From contig CAVVGH010000001.1 of NCBI GenBank assembly GCA_963747765.1, positions 186,001 through 250,000 of the forward strand: a stretch of DNA of 64,000 nt. Reading direction: 5' to 3'. This DNA comes from VRUE01 sp963747765 (lineage in GTDB: Bacteria; Actinomycetota; Thermoleophilia; Solirubrobacterales; 70-9). The notes under the pieces were generated by a model. It worked only from the letters and a program-made list of their open reading frames with translations, had not been told where the DNA came from and ran no database searches. Numbering within the stretch: position 1 is the first letter of the stretch; each line of letters starts with the position of its first letter. Shown piece by piece: positions 8,993 to 17,428 of the stretch. A program made the position numbers and the translations under genes.

Positions 8993-9628
8993 GTGCGAGA
9001 GGTGCCGCCCAACCCCCGCCCGATCCCGCGCTTCATCGCCGACTCGACGCAGGAGGGAATCCCCCATGGGCGCTTCGCCGAGCGGCTGAGGGAGGAGTTC
9101 CGGTCGGCCTGCGAGACAATCGACGAGCTGCGCGACCGCGTCGAAGCTCCGGAGGAGATCGACTGGTTCCCCGAGCGCGCCTGGGGAGGCCGCGTCTGGG
9201 TGCCATGCACGGCGCGCGCGACCGGGCCCGACGGACCGCTGGAGCTCTTCGGCCACGTGTCCTACGTGCAGCCGGAGGGAGGCGACCCGACCGACTATCG
9301 CGCCGCGGCCGACTTCACCGACGTCCTCGCGGAGGCCAACCCGGACTGGCGGATAGACCTAAACGACGACGTGATCGGCCGCTGGCGGGGCGAGAACGGG
9401 CGGGCGGGCAAGGTGACCCTTGTCTGGGGGCGCCCCCTTGTCCGCGGCGCCGTCGCCGCGAGCGCCGAGCTCGAGATGGAGACGGTCGACCAGGAGGTGG
9501 TCTCCAACGAGCGCTTCACCCTGATTGCCCTGGACGCGCTCGAGGGCTATGGCGACGAGATCTTCATGCAGGTGAAGCTGTGGGGCCGCCGGGCGCAGGA
9601 GCTGGCCTCCGAGAGCCTCTACGCCTAA
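8993..9628 (+). CDS. Conserved hypothetical protein (211 aa)
   Basis: I do not recognise the family. The sequence is soluble, without signal peptide or membrane helix, and mixed alpha/beta: a helical N-terminus (FAERLREEFRSACETIDELRDRVEA), then alternating strands such as RVWVPCTARATG, LFGHVSYVQ, KVTLVWGRPLVRGAVAASAELEMETVDQE and a C-terminal helix. Start is GTG 8993 or GTG 9002; neither has a clear ribosome binding site. It follows galT on the same strand after the tandem repeats and may be co-transcribed. Confidence 0.7.
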   Translation: MREVPPNPRPIPRFIADSTQEGIPHGRFAERLREEFRSACETIDELRDRVEAPEEIDWFPERAWGGRVWVPCTARATGPDGPLELFGHVSYVQPEGGDPTDYRAAADFTDVLAEANPDWRIDLNDDVIGRWRGENGRAGKVTLVWGRPLVRGAVAASAELEMETVDQEVVSNERFTLIALDALEGYGDEIFMQVKLWGRRAQELASESLYA

Positions 9629-9662
9629 CCGCCTTCGGACCCGGGAACCAAGTCCCCTGGAT

Positions 9663-9677
9663 GGGCAGCCGCTGCCC
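9663..9677 (+). terminator. Short GC hairpin downstream of the 211-aa gene
   Basis: GGGCAG-CCG-CTGCCC forms a 6-bp stem with a 3-base loop, 35 bases after the stop. It has no T run, so a terminator role is only plausible. Confidence 0.3.
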
Positions 9678-9717
9678 AAACAGGGACAGGTCAGCCGGGC
9701 CTCCGGACGGTATTCGC

Positions 9718-9933
9718 ATGCAGTCAACCGAGCGCCCCAAAGCGCGTCCTGGCGACCAGGGGGGTGACCCAGATGGGATCCGCCTGCAACGCCTGCGAAG
9801 AGACGCGGAGCGCCCGCTGGGCGTGAACTTGGCTGAGGGCATCGCTCTCAGCCACCAGCTGATGAGTTCACGGGCGCCGCTCGTCACAGTTGACCGGGCC
9901 GGCCTTCGATCGGCTTCTCCGCCGGCTCTCTGA
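9718..9933 (+). CDS. Small helical hypothetical protein upstream of a nucleotidyltransferase remnant
   Basis: 71-codon frame from ATG 9718. The middle (RLQRLRRDAERPLGVNLAEGIALSHQL, residues about 22-48) looks like a real amphipathic helical protein, resembling the small partner proteins that precede MNT-type nucleotidyltransferase genes. The N- and C-terminal ends look less protein-like, and the end overlaps the next reading frame by 44 bases. It is probably half of a decayed two-gene module. Confidence is limited by length. Confidence 0.35.
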   Translation: MQSTERPKARPGDQGGDPDGIRLQRLRRDAERPLGVNLAEGIALSHQLMSSRAPLVTVDRAGLRSASPPAL

Positions 9934-10202
9934 CGCAGGCGTCGACTTCGTCTTGGTGGGAGGTCTTGCGGTGAATGCCTGGGGGGTGATCCGGGGAACG
10001 AAGGATGTGGACATCGTCGTTGCGCCGGACTCCGAGAATCTCAAGCGGCTGGCAGAGGTTGCCGTTGAAGCTGATGGACAAGTCCAGAAGGGAGACGCGT
10101 TCCGCGGTTTGCTCAATTGACTCGCTGAAGGCGATGAAGCGAGCTGCCGGGCGTCCCCGCGATCACGTCGACCTGGAAGATCTCGAGGCGAGCGGCAATT
10201 AG
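9890..10202 (+). pseudogene. Decayed nucleotidyltransferase (MNT/AbiEii-like)
   Basis: From TTG 9890 the frame encodes FDRLLRRLSDAGVDFVLVGG followed by LAVNAWGVIRGTKDVDIVVAP, the N-terminal half of a DNA-polymerase-beta-type nucleotidyltransferase with the GG and DxD (DVD) motif, then hits TGA at 10118. The conserved C-terminal end (SLKAMKRAAGRPRDHVDLEDLE) continues in another frame to TAG 10200-10202. About 60-80 central residues expected in the family are missing. I read this as an internal deletion with frameshift. Intact relatives are common in antitoxin-like and abortive-infection gene pairs. Confidence 0.7.
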
Positions 10203-10221
10203 CTTCTACGATGAATCTCCA

Positions 10222-10295
10222 GCCCCGGTAGCTCAGCTGGAAAGAGCGCCGCTCTCCTAAAGCGGAGGCCGCTGGTTCGAATCCAGCCCGGGGCA
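10222..10295 (+). tRNA. tRNA-Arg (anticodon CCT)
   Basis: A full cloverleaf: acceptor GCCCCGG/CCGGGGC, D arm GCTC/GAGC, anticodon stem CCGCT/AGCGG with loop CTCCTAA giving anticodon CCT (reads AGG), and T arm GCTGG-TTCGAAT-CCAGC. The discriminator is A; CCA is not encoded. It is followed by the secreted protein at 10374 on the same strand. Confidence 0.95.
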
Positions 10296-10373
10296 CTCGC
10301 TCACCGGCGCGCACGGCGGTCCGCGTAGGATTACTCGGTCGGGTTCTTCGAAACGCCTCCGGTCGGGAGTCGC

Positions 10374-10748
10374 ATGCGCCTTCGTATCGCTCTTCTCTGT
10401 CTTACCGTCGCCGCGGCCTGTGGCCTGACCGCAATCGGCGCCGGCGCCGCTTCGTCCTCTTCTCCGCAGGGTGGCGAGTACATGGGCACGGGCGGCCACC
10501 ACCACGTCAAGTTCGCCCTCCACACGCAGACGAATACAGTCGGCGACTTCTGGCTGGGCGGCATCCACGTCTTCCACTCGGCCCCGCTCCGCCACCGCGA
10601 CGACGGAGTCGCCCACTTCTACCACCACGACGCCGCCTTCCGGGTCACCGGGACGTGGCTGAGTGGAACCGAAGTCAGCGGCGTGGTCGCCAGGACCTCG
10701 GACCCTCGCACCGCACCACGCGTGCACTACACGGTGACGCTGAGGTAA
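10374..10748 (+). CDS. Secreted hypothetical protein (124 aa)
   Basis: Unrecognised. It has an N-terminal signal peptide (MRLRIALLCLTVAAACG..., cleavage probably after GAGA near residue 25), then a short domain rich in histidine, glycine and tyrosine (GGHHHVKFALHT, HVFHSAPLRHRDDGVAHFYHHDAAF) with predicted beta strands. The His clusters could bind metal, but no known motif is present. A hairpin separates it from convergent pyrE. Confidence 0.65.
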   Translation: MRLRIALLCLTVAAACGLTAIGAGAASSSSPQGGEYMGTGGHHHVKFALHTQTNTVGDFWLGGIHVFHSAPLRHRDDGVAHFYHHDAAFRVTGTWLSGTEVSGVVARTSDPRTAPRVHYTVTLR

Positions 10749-10753
10749 GGCGC

Positions 10754-10784
10754 GTTCTCCGATCGCTCCCGAGGGGAGGAGAAC
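10754..10784. terminator. Hairpin between convergent genes
   Basis: GTTCTCC (10754-10760) pairs with GGAGAAC (10778-10784), with inner complementarity CTCCC/GGGAG. It lies between the ends of the secreted protein gene and pyrE, so it could end transcription from both sides. There is no T run. Confidence 0.4.
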
Positions 10785-10801
10785 ACGCCCCCTCGTCGGC
10801 C

Positions 10802-11371
10802 CTACGCTGAGACTCGGTCGGGGCGCTCGGGGTAGAGCTCGTCGATCGTGACGAGAGCGCGATAGGGAGCGCCGGCGGCAGCTTCGATCGCCGCCGCGCC
10901 GCCGGCGAGCCGATCGACGACGGCAAGGACGGCGCCGACCTCGAGGCCCTGCTCGCGGATCCGCTCGATCGCGCTCACGGTTGAGCCACCGGTGGTCACG
11001 GTGTCCTCGACGACCAGGCAGCGCGCACCCGGCTCAACCGGTCCCTCGACCCAGCGCTGCAGGCCGTGCTCCTTGCGTTCCTTGCGTACGAAGAACCCGA
11101 CGAGGCCGTCCCCCGCGGGAACGGCAATCGCCGCGCAGGCGAGTGGGATCGCGGCCATCACCGGCCCACCGACGGCGGTGGCGTTCGCTTCGACAGCCGC
11201 CGCCGCGATCAGTTCTCCGGCGGCCCGAAAGCCCGCCGGGCGAAGCAGCGCGCGCCGTGCGTCGACGTAGTACTCGGCCTTTGCCCCACTCGATAGCGTC
11301 ACCTCGCCGATCACCAGCGAATGCTCGCGCAGTTCGGCGAGCAACGTCTGGTTTGGGGCGCGCACGTCCAC
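10802..11371 (-). CDS. pyrE: Orotate phosphoribosyltransferase
   Basis: Makes OMP from orotate and PRPP in pyrimidine synthesis. The 189-residue product has the N-terminal GEVTLSSGAKAEYYVDARRALL and the PRPP-binding loop CLVVEDTVTTGGSTVSA, plus RKERKEHG. The start is taken as GTG 11371, just after the stop of the upstream L,D-transpeptidase gene (11373); GTG 11365 is also possible. The open frame continues far upstream but only antisense-like, so that extension is rejected. It is probably co-transcribed with the transpeptidase. Confidence 0.92.
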   Translation of the reverse strand: MDVRAPNQTLLAELREHSLVIGEVTLSSGAKAEYYVDARRALLRPAGFRAAGELIAAAAVEANATAVGGPVMAAIPLACAAIAVPAGDGLVGFFVRKERKEHGLQRWVEGPVEPGARCLVVEDTVTTGGSTVSAIERIREQGLEVGAVLAVVDRLAGGAAAIEAAAGAPYRALVTIDELYPERPDRVSA

Positions 11372-11372
11372 C

Positions 11373-12371
11373 TCAGAAGACGAAGATGCTCTCGCCGTAG
11401 TGGATTCGATCGAAGATCTCGGGCTGGTCGGCGATGAACGTGCGGATGCAGCCATGGCTCGCTGGGTAGTTGGGGACCGAGTAGTAGCCGTGAATCGCGT
11501 AGCCACCGTAGAAGTAGAACGAGTAGTACATCCCCTTCGCGTTGTAGCCGGGCTGCGTGAGGTAGAACGTGAAGTGACCGGTGACGGTCGGCGTCGACGG
11601 CTTACCGGAGGAGATCGGGTAGATCGCAAACGGGGTATCGCCGCGGGCGAAGACGAGTACCTGTTGGGAGAGCGACGCCTCGACGTGTTCGCCGGCCTCG
11701 GGATGGCGGACCCGATAGCCGCCGCGCCCGGCGAACACCCGCTTCACCAGGCCGGCGCCGGCATGGGAGTTCTGGGCCATGCCGCCGGCCCGCCGGTAGG
11801 CAAGCACGCCACGAGCGGTCTTGTCGCCGAAGCAGCGGCCACCGTTTGCGATGTAGCCCAGCTTCCGCAGCGCCTTCTTGAAACCGACGACGGCATCCCC
11901 GCACTGGCCCTGCCGCAGGGCGGGAAAGCTGACCCGCCAGCTCTTGCGCGCCGTGCTGTCTCCGCCGAGCAGGGCGGTGGGAGCGTGGCGCGCGCTGACC
12001 GCATACTTGCCCGCATCGCGAATCCGAATCCGCGCCCGGAAGATTCCCTTCTCACCGCTTCCGCGGCGCACCGCAACCCTCTTGTGGACCAGCCTGTGCC
12101 CGTTGAGGTAGAAGCTGACCTCGACCTTCTGCCGCGGCTCGAAGGGCCGCAGCACGCCAATCACCGGCACGGTGCCGTAGATCCGCGCTCGGCCCTTGTC
12201 CAGATGCCCGATCCGCACGATCTTCACCGTCGCCTTCGGCGGCGCTCCGGCGGGCGCCTTCCCGTCCGGGCCTTCGCGCTTGGGCGAATGCCCACCGCCG
12301 GCCGCCGAGGCTCCGGCGGGCAGCGCCAGGAGTGCAAGCAGGACAAGAGCGGAGGCGGCTCGACGATTCAT
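11373..12371 (-). CDS. Exported L,D-transpeptidase (YkuD domain)
   Basis: Predicted cell-wall enzyme of 332 residues that forms 3-3 crosslinks or attaches proteins to peptidoglycan. It has a signal peptide (about 1-23), a beta-rich region (50-140), a peptidoglycan-binding-like helical segment (CGDAVVGFKKALRKLGYI to GVLAYRRAGGM) and a C-terminal YkuD domain with catalytic SHGC (Cys308) preceded by IHGYYSVPNYPA. The catalytic region ends only 24 residues before the stop. It is the first gene of a two-gene unit with pyrE. Confidence 0.9.
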   Translation of the reverse strand: MNRRAASALVLLALLALPAGASAAGGGHSPKREGPDGKAPAGAPPKATVKIVRIGHLDKGRARIYGTVPVIGVLRPFEPRQKVEVSFYLNGHRLVHKRVAVRRGSGEKGIFRARIRIRDAGKYAVSARHAPTALLGGDSTARKSWRVSFPALRQGQCGDAVVGFKKALRKLGYIANGGRCFGDKTARGVLAYRRAGGMAQNSHAGAGLVKRVFAGRGGYRVRHPEAGEHVEASLSQQVLVFARGDTPFAIYPISSGKPSTPTVTGHFTFYLTQPGYNAKGMYYSFYFYGGYAIHGYYSVPNYPASHGCIRTFIADQPEIFDRIHYGESIFVF

Positions 12372-12424
12372 ACACGGGATTCTTACCGATGGTGCGATCG
12401 GCCGGGTCCGGCTTTCCCGGAGCC

Positions 12425-13114
12425 CTACTGCCCGATCAGAGCCGCGGAGTTGTTGAGCATGTGAAGCAGGATGCCGGGAATGATCGAGCCGGTCTTCTCG
12501 TAGAGCAGCGCGAGGACGAAGCCGAAGAAGATCAGCGGCGGGACGGCGCTCAGCCCGGTGATCGCGTGCAGGATGCCGAAGACGGCACCGCTGACCAGCG
12601 CGGCGGCGACCGCCGGAAACCGCCTCCGGAAACCGCCGAACAGCATGCCGCGGAAGCAGATCTCCTCGCTGACCGGCGCGGCGAAGACGATCAGCAGGAC
12701 CTGAACGGGGATCGCCCCGAACCCTTCCGCGATGTCCTCCTGGTGGGGCGCGCCGAAGATCGCGGCGTAGGCCGCCGCGAAGAACAGGTAGGCGCCGACC
12801 GCGGCCAGCATCCAGGCCAGCGCCGAGGGTCTGAATCTCCGTATCCCGAGCCGTCGCAACGCTTCGGCAATCGACGCGGCGCCCCAGCGGATCGCGAGCG
12901 CGACCGGCACCAGCAGGAACCCCAGGGCGGTCGCAAGCTGCACGGCCACGTTGGCCCCGGTGCTCAGCTCGCCGTTCGCCGGATTGCCGATGATCACCGC
13001 TGGGATGCCCAGGACGATCCCGACGCCCAGCGCCAGGAGCAGGCCGACGATCGCCGCGGCGGGGCCCCAGTTGGAGTATGGGAAGGCGGACTTTGAAGGT
13101 AGGTTTGCCTCCAT
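12425..13114 (-). CDS. CPBP-family intramembrane metalloprotease
   Basis: 229-residue polytopic protein with about six to seven hydrophobic segments. Conserved CPBP (CAAX protease/bacteriocin-processing) motifs are visible: EE in SEEICFRGM, FGILHA, and HMLNNSAAL near the C-terminus; the glutamates and histidines would bind metal. The substrate is unknown. The start is ATG 13114 (MEANLPSKSAF), which shares two bases with the divergent MscS start, leaving no room for a normal promoter if both starts are right. The frame continues upstream across the divergent gene without homology. Confidence 0.85.
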   Translation of the reverse strand: MEANLPSKSAFPYSNWGPAAAIVGLLLALGVGIVLGIPAVIIGNPANGELSTGANVAVQLATALGFLLVPVALAIRWGAASIAEALRRLGIRRFRPSALAWMLAAVGAYLFFAAAYAAIFGAPHQEDIAEGFGAIPVQVLLIVFAAPVSEEICFRGMLFGGFRRRFPAVAAALVSGAVFGILHAITGLSAVPPLIFFGFVLALLYEKTGSIIPGILLHMLNNSAALIGQ

Positions 13115-13529
13115 GGCGCCGCCAGTCTCACAGGTATCGCGGTCCCGAAAGACGCGTCTGCGGTTCCTGCGCCGCCTGATCGTCCTCGTCGTCTTCCTCG
13201 TCCTGGCGGGGATCGCGATCGGCCAGTTCACCGAGCTGAAGCGCGTCGCGACCGCCATCCTCGCCTCCACTGCGGTCCTCGCCGCGATTGTCGGCTTCGC
13301 TGCGCAACACACGATCGCCAACGTCGTCGCCGGCGTGATGCTGGCCATCTCCCAGCCGTTCCGCATCGGCGACCGGATCGCCTTCGAAGACGCCAGTGGG
13401 CGGGTCGTCGACATCACCCTCTCCTACACCTACGTCGACCCTGGCGACGGCAGCGCCATCGTGATCCCCAACCAACTGCTGGTGGAGGGCGTCGTGCACA
13501 ACCTCTCGACCGGCGACACCCAGGCCTAA
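13113..13529 (+). CDS. Short MscS-family mechanosensitive channel protein
   Basis: 138 residues from ATG 13113: a basic N-terminus, one clear membrane helix (IVLVVFLVLAGIAIGQF), then the MscS pore helix and beta domain (AVLAAIVGFAAQHTIANVVAGVMLAISQPFRIGDRI, VIPNQLLVEGVVHN). It lacks the usual N-terminal sensor helices and the C-terminal alpha/beta cage, so it is much shorter than typical MscS (about 280 residues). GAAGGTAGG lies about 10 bases upstream of the ATG. Gating under osmotic stress is inferred from the family. Confidence 0.8.
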   Translation: MAPPVSQVSRSRKTRLRFLRRLIVLVVFLVLAGIAIGQFTELKRVATAILASTAVLAAIVGFAAQHTIANVVAGVMLAISQPFRIGDRIAFEDASGRVVDITLSYTYVDPGDGSAIVIPNQLLVEGVVHNLSTGDTQA

Positions 13530-13617
13530 GAGGCGGGCCCCGGAGGCGTTCTCACCCCTTGCTCCCGCCGCATTTGGGCGGGAATCTGGCCCAGGGGCCC
13601 CGAGTACCCTTCGGCGG

Positions 13618-15801
13618 ATGACGCAGCGCAATCGGCGACGGCACCGCCACCGCAGCGGTGCCCGCGGCAAGCTTCTGCTCGTGGTGGGCGGCATCCTTGC
13701 CCTCGGAGCGATCGGCGCTGCCGTTGTCGCCTCCTGGGTCCTCGGCATCGCCGCCAAGGCGCCGCCGCTTTCGGCCTGCCGGCCGATCGACAAGGGCGGC
13801 AACTCGGTCCTCATCGCGGGCGACGGCAGCCGTCTCGGCTACATCGCCTCCGACGAAGCGCGCACGCCGGTGGCGGCGAGGCGCATCCCGGCCAACCTGA
13901 AGCACGCAACGGTGGCGATCGAGGACCAGCGCTTCTTCGAACACGGCGGGGTCGACTATGAGGGTGGGCTCCGCGCACTGGTCGCGAACATCGAGGCGGG
14001 GAAGATCGTCCAGGGAGGTTCGACGATCACGATGCAGTTGATGCGAAACCTCTGCATCTCCGACCCGAAGCGCAACGTGGAGCGCAAGATCCAGGAGGCC
14101 AAGCTGGCCGTCGAGTACGAGCAGCGGCACTCCAAGCAGGACATCCTCGGCAAGTACCTGAACAGCGCCTCCTACGGAACGATCAACGGGGCGACGGCGA
14201 TCGGCGTACAGGCGGCGGCGCGCATCTACTTCTCCCGACCGGTCTGGAAGCTCACCCTCCCGCAGGCAGCGCTGCTGGCGGGGCTGCCCCAGGCGCCATC
14301 GGACTACAACCCGATCCTCAACCCGAGCGGAGCGCTGGCGCGCCGCAACGAGGTGCTGTCCACGATGACCAGGGTCGGCTACATCTCCCCGGGCCAGGCG
14401 CGCAGGGCGGAGCAGCGAGGCCTGGGCCTGAAGCTCTCCAACACCTACTTCGACCGCCGCCAGCCCTACTTCTTCGATTACGTCGAGAACAAGCTGATCG
14501 AGCGCTACGGGGTGAACACGGTGCGCAAGGGAGGGCTGCGCGTTTACACGACCATCGACCCGAAGCTCCAGGAAGTCGGGCTGGAAGCAATGCACTCGAC
14601 CCTCCCCTACTCGACGGATCCCGCCTCCGCCCTGGTCGCGATAGACCCGGCGACGGGCTACGTCAAGGCGATGGTCTCGAGCTCCAGCTACGAAGAGAGC
14701 AAGTTCAGCCTCGCCGTGCAGGGGCACCGCCAGCCCGGGTCCACCTTCAAGACCTTCGTGCTGACCACCGCCGTCAAGCAGGGGATCGACCCCTACTCCA
14801 CCTACTACACCTCCAAACCGCTGAACCTGAACCTGCCCCAGTGGGGACACTGGGAAGTGCACACTGCCGACGAGGGCTACCAGGGAACGATCAACCTCGA
14901 ACAGGCAACCGTGGCATCCGACAACACCGTCTTCGCCCAGCTTGACCTCGATGTTGGGCCCAAGAACGTCGCCGCAACCGCAAAGTCGATGGGCATCACG
15001 ACGCCTTTGGACGGCATCCCCGCCGAGGGCATCGGTGGGCTGCGGATCGGCGTCTCTCCACTGGAGATGGCCGACGCATACGCGACCCTCGCCTCGGGCG
15101 GCATTCACCGCAACCCGATTGCGATCCGTCGTGTCGTCTTCCCGGGTGGCCGCGTGGACCGCCCCGAGCACGCCAGCCCGAGCCGCACGGTGCCGGAAGC
15201 GGTCGCCTACGAGGTGACACGCCTCCTGCACGACAACATCACGCGCGGCACCGGCACGGCCGCCTACACAGGCTGTGCGGGACAGGCGGGAAAGACTGGA
15301 ACCACCGACGAATACACGGACGCCTGGTTCGCCGGCTACCAGCCGAACCTCGCAACCGCGGTTTGGGTCGGCTATCCGCAGTCGAACGAAATCTCGATGA
15401 CCAGCGTGCACGGCACAACCGTCTTCGGCGGCACCTTCCCGGCGGCGATCTGGAACGCCGTCTACGCCAACGGCAAAGTCCCCTGCGAGGAATTCAGCCG
15501 ACCCGCGACGCAGGTCAGCTGGGCGCCGTTCTTCAGCCGCTTCGCCAAGTCCGGTCCGCAGAGCGGCGGCCGGTCTTCCAAGGACGAACAGCAGGCCAGG
15601 CGAAGGGGGCAGGAAGCGACCGGTGGCTACGACCCGAACGCCTATGCGCCGGGCGTCGGGCAGGAACCCACGCCGCCACCGCCCACGCCGCCGGGCGCAA
15701 ATCCCCCGTCCACCCCACCCCCCAGCCCCCCGAACGAACAGGGGGACGGAGCCGGGTTGGGCGACGGCCCGGCGACCGGTGGGGTCGGGAGCGGGAAGTG
15801 A
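13618..15801 (+). CDS. Class A penicillin-binding protein (transglycosylase/transpeptidase)
   Basis: Bifunctional peptidoglycan synthase of 727 residues. One membrane anchor (about 18-43) precedes a GT51 transglycosylase domain with catalytic Glu102 in EDQRFFEHGG, GGSTITMQL and a YLN motif near 180. The transpeptidase domain has STFK (Ser375-Lys378), SDN at 434-436 and KTGTT at 559-563. The last 90 residues are a low-complexity Pro/Gly-rich tail. A divalent Cys pair (C54, C553) may be extracellular. It is followed with overlap by a glycosyltransferase gene. Confidence 0.95.
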   Translation: MTQRNRRRHRHRSGARGKLLLVVGGILALGAIGAAVVASWVLGIAAKAPPLSACRPIDKGGNSVLIAGDGSRLGYIASDEARTPVAARRIPANLKHATVAIEDQRFFEHGGVDYEGGLRALVANIEAGKIVQGGSTITMQLMRNLCISDPKRNVERKIQEAKLAVEYEQRHSKQDILGKYLNSASYGTINGATAIGVQAAARIYFSRPVWKLTLPQAALLAGLPQAPSDYNPILNPSGALARRNEVLSTMTRVGYISPGQARRAEQRGLGLKLSNTYFDRRQPYFFDYVENKLIERYGVNTVRKGGLRVYTTIDPKLQEVGLEAMHSTLPYSTDPASALVAIDPATGYVKAMVSSSSYEESKFSLAVQGHRQPGSTFKTFVLTTAVKQGIDPYSTYYTSKPLNLNLPQWGHWEVHTADEGYQGTINLEQATVASDNTVFAQLDLDVGPKNVAATAKSMGITTPLDGIPAEGIGGLRIGVSPLEMADAYATLASGGIHRNPIAIRRVVFPGGRVDRPEHASPSRTVPEAVAYEVTRLLHDNITRGTGTAAYTGCAGQAGKTGTTDEYTDAWFAGYQPNLATAVWVGYPQSNEISMTSVHGTTVFGGTFPAAIWNAVYANGKVPCEEFSRPATQVSWAPFFSRFAKSGPQSGGRSSKDEQQARRRGQEATGGYDPNAYAPGVGQEPTPPPPTPPGANPPSTPPPSPPNEQGDGAGLGDGPATGGVGSGK

Positions 15802-16924
15802 ATCGCCTCCCGACGCCCTGGGTGGGACACCTCTGAGTATCGACCCGGGACTGGCTTTCGCCCTCATATGGGGTGGTTTTGGCGCCTACCTTGGCGTCCT
15901 CGTGGCAGCTCCTTCCCTGGGCCGCCGTGTCGTGTGGGGGACGATCGCACTGCTCGTCGTCGGGTTCGCCGTGGTGCCACCGGTGCTCTCCCATGACGTC
16001 TACAGCTATGTCGACTACGCCCGTCTGGGGGTGCTGCATGGTCTGAATCCGTACCTGTATCCGCCCGCAGCGGCACCCACCGACCCCGCCTTTGCCGAGG
16101 TGACCTGGACCACCGCGCGCAGCGCCTACGGGCCGCTGTTCACACTCTGCACCTACCCACTCGCCTGGCTGCCGGTCGGCGCGGCCGTCGCGGCGCTGAA
16201 GGCCCTTGCCGCCGCCTCGCTGCTGGCACTCGCCGCCCTCACCGCCCGGGTCGCGGCTGCTCGAGGCGTCGAGCCGCTTCGCGCCGCTGCGTTCGTTGCC
16301 CTCAACCCGCTCGCGCTCGTCCACGTGGTGGGCGGAGCACACAACGACGGCGTTGCGATGCTCTTCGCGATGGCAGGGGTGGCCGGCGTCCTCGCCGCGC
16401 GAGAGACCGGCGCGGGAATTGCATTTGCGGCCGCGCTGGCGATCAAGGCGCCCGCCGCGATCGCCGCGCCCTTCGCCCTGCTGGGTGCGGCGCGGGGAAG
16501 GAGCCTCCTGCTCGGTGCCGCGCTTGGCATGGCGGCGATCGCCCTCGTCAGCCAGGCCGCCTTTGGCGCCCACTGGATCGACGCCCTGGGCACGGTCGCC
16601 GGGAACCAGGGCCGGAGCACCCACCTGAGCGTCCCGATCACAGTCGCCCGCCTCAGCGGCCTGAGCTCGGACGGCGTGCGGGTTGCCGCCCTGGCCCTCT
16701 ATGCCGGCCTGCTCATCCATCTGTTCTTCTGGACGTGGCGGGGCGGTGACTGGCTGCGCGCAGCGGCGTGGGCCTCGCTCGGCCTCCTGATGGTGAGCGC
16801 CTGGCTCCTCCCGTGGTACCTGCTCTGGGCGCTGCCGCTCGCCGCCCTCTCCCGTGACCGCCCCCTCCAGCTCCTCGTTCTCGCCCTCACCGCCTACCAG
16901 CTGGGCGCCCGCATCCCCCTCTAG
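15779..16924 (+). CDS. Polytopic GT-C glycosyltransferase (GT87/mannosyltransferase-like)
   Basis: Membrane protein of 381 residues with about ten hydrophobic helices. The first extracytoplasmic loop after helix 2 or 3 has SHDVYSYVDYARLGVLHGLNP and a YGPLFTL motif, typical of polyprenol-phosphate-sugar-dependent GT-C enzymes of the DUF2029/GT87 type. An Asp in the DVYSYVD segment is the likely catalytic base. The start is uncertain: GTG 15779, inside the PBP tail, is the first credible in-frame codon. The acceptor is unknown; a cell-wall or lipid glycan is likely. Confidence 0.78.
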   Translation: MGSGAGSESPPDALGGTPLSIDPGLAFALIWGGFGAYLGVLVAAPSLGRRVVWGTIALLVVGFAVVPPVLSHDVYSYVDYARLGVLHGLNPYLYPPAAAPTDPAFAEVTWTTARSAYGPLFTLCTYPLAWLPVGAAVAALKALAAASLLALAALTARVAAARGVEPLRAAAFVALNPLALVHVVGGAHNDGVAMLFAMAGVAGVLAARETGAGIAFAAALAIKAPAAIAAPFALLGAARGRSLLLGAALGMAAIALVSQAAFGAHWIDALGTVAGNQGRSTHLSVPITVARLSGLSSDGVRVAALALYAGLLIHLFFWTWRGGDWLRAAAWASLGLLMVSAWLLPWYLLWALPLAALSRDRPLQLLVLALTAYQLGARIPL

Positions 16925-17110
16925 CCTAGTGCCCCTCCCCGAAGCGTTCGACCGGAAACCGGCCATCCGCTCTGCCCCGACAGCGCCCGAGCCCTCTTGC
17001 ACCGCAGCGCCTCCTTCTCCGAGGACAGAGGAAGGCACACACCTGGGACGCCAGGCGACTTATGGGCCATATGCGGCGATGCTGCGTATCCGCTTTGCCC
17101 AGGCCCCCCA
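16925..17110. other. Start of a 1-kb gene-free region
   Basis: No convincing gene lies between 16925 and 17964. This first part holds only short GC-rich sequence leading into repeat cluster 1. The rest is covered by the repeat and hairpin entries; apart from those I see nothing in 17520-17720 except short inverted GC stretches. Confidence 0.6.
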
Positions 17111-17303
17111 GCCGCTCCGTTCGTCATTTGTACCGCTCTGCGACACAAAGAGCGAACGGAGTCTCGCCCGGGAGATTCCAGCCGCTCCGTTCGTCATTTG
17201 TACCGCCCAGCGACACAAAGAGCGAACGGAGTCTCGCCCGGGAGATTCCAGCCGCTCCGTTCGTCATTTGTACCGCTCTGCGACACAAAGAGCGAACGGA
17301 GCT
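17111..17303. repeat. Repeat cluster 1: three 70-bp palindromic units
   Basis: Units begin at 17111, 17181 and 17251 with an exact 70-base period (the last is partial). Each contains CTCCGTTCG ... CGAACGGAG as outer arms and TTTGT ... ACAAA as inner arms around ACCGCTCTGCGAC, then a spacer TCTCGCCCGGGAGATTCCA that is itself a small hairpin (TCTC/GAGA). The period is not a multiple of three and the open frames across it rotate, so it is not coding. A related cluster is at 61241. Confidence 0.92.
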
Positions 17304-17428
17304 CGTGTCCGCCTCGATCCTGCCTTCTTCGGCTGCGCCAGTCGCGATAACGCCTCCCCCGAAGCCCCTCATCCTCTTGGCCCTCGCGAAACGACGCCCG
17401 TAGCCCCTGACCGCCTGGGCCCTGCGGC

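Noticed and set aside
13552..15867. A 771-codon minus-strand frame antisense to the penicillin-binding protein
   Set aside because: No family features; the plus strand has all PBP catalytic motifs.
17111..17303. CRISPR array
   Set aside because: The 70-bp units repeat in full, with no unique spacers between shorter repeats, and no cas genes are nearby.
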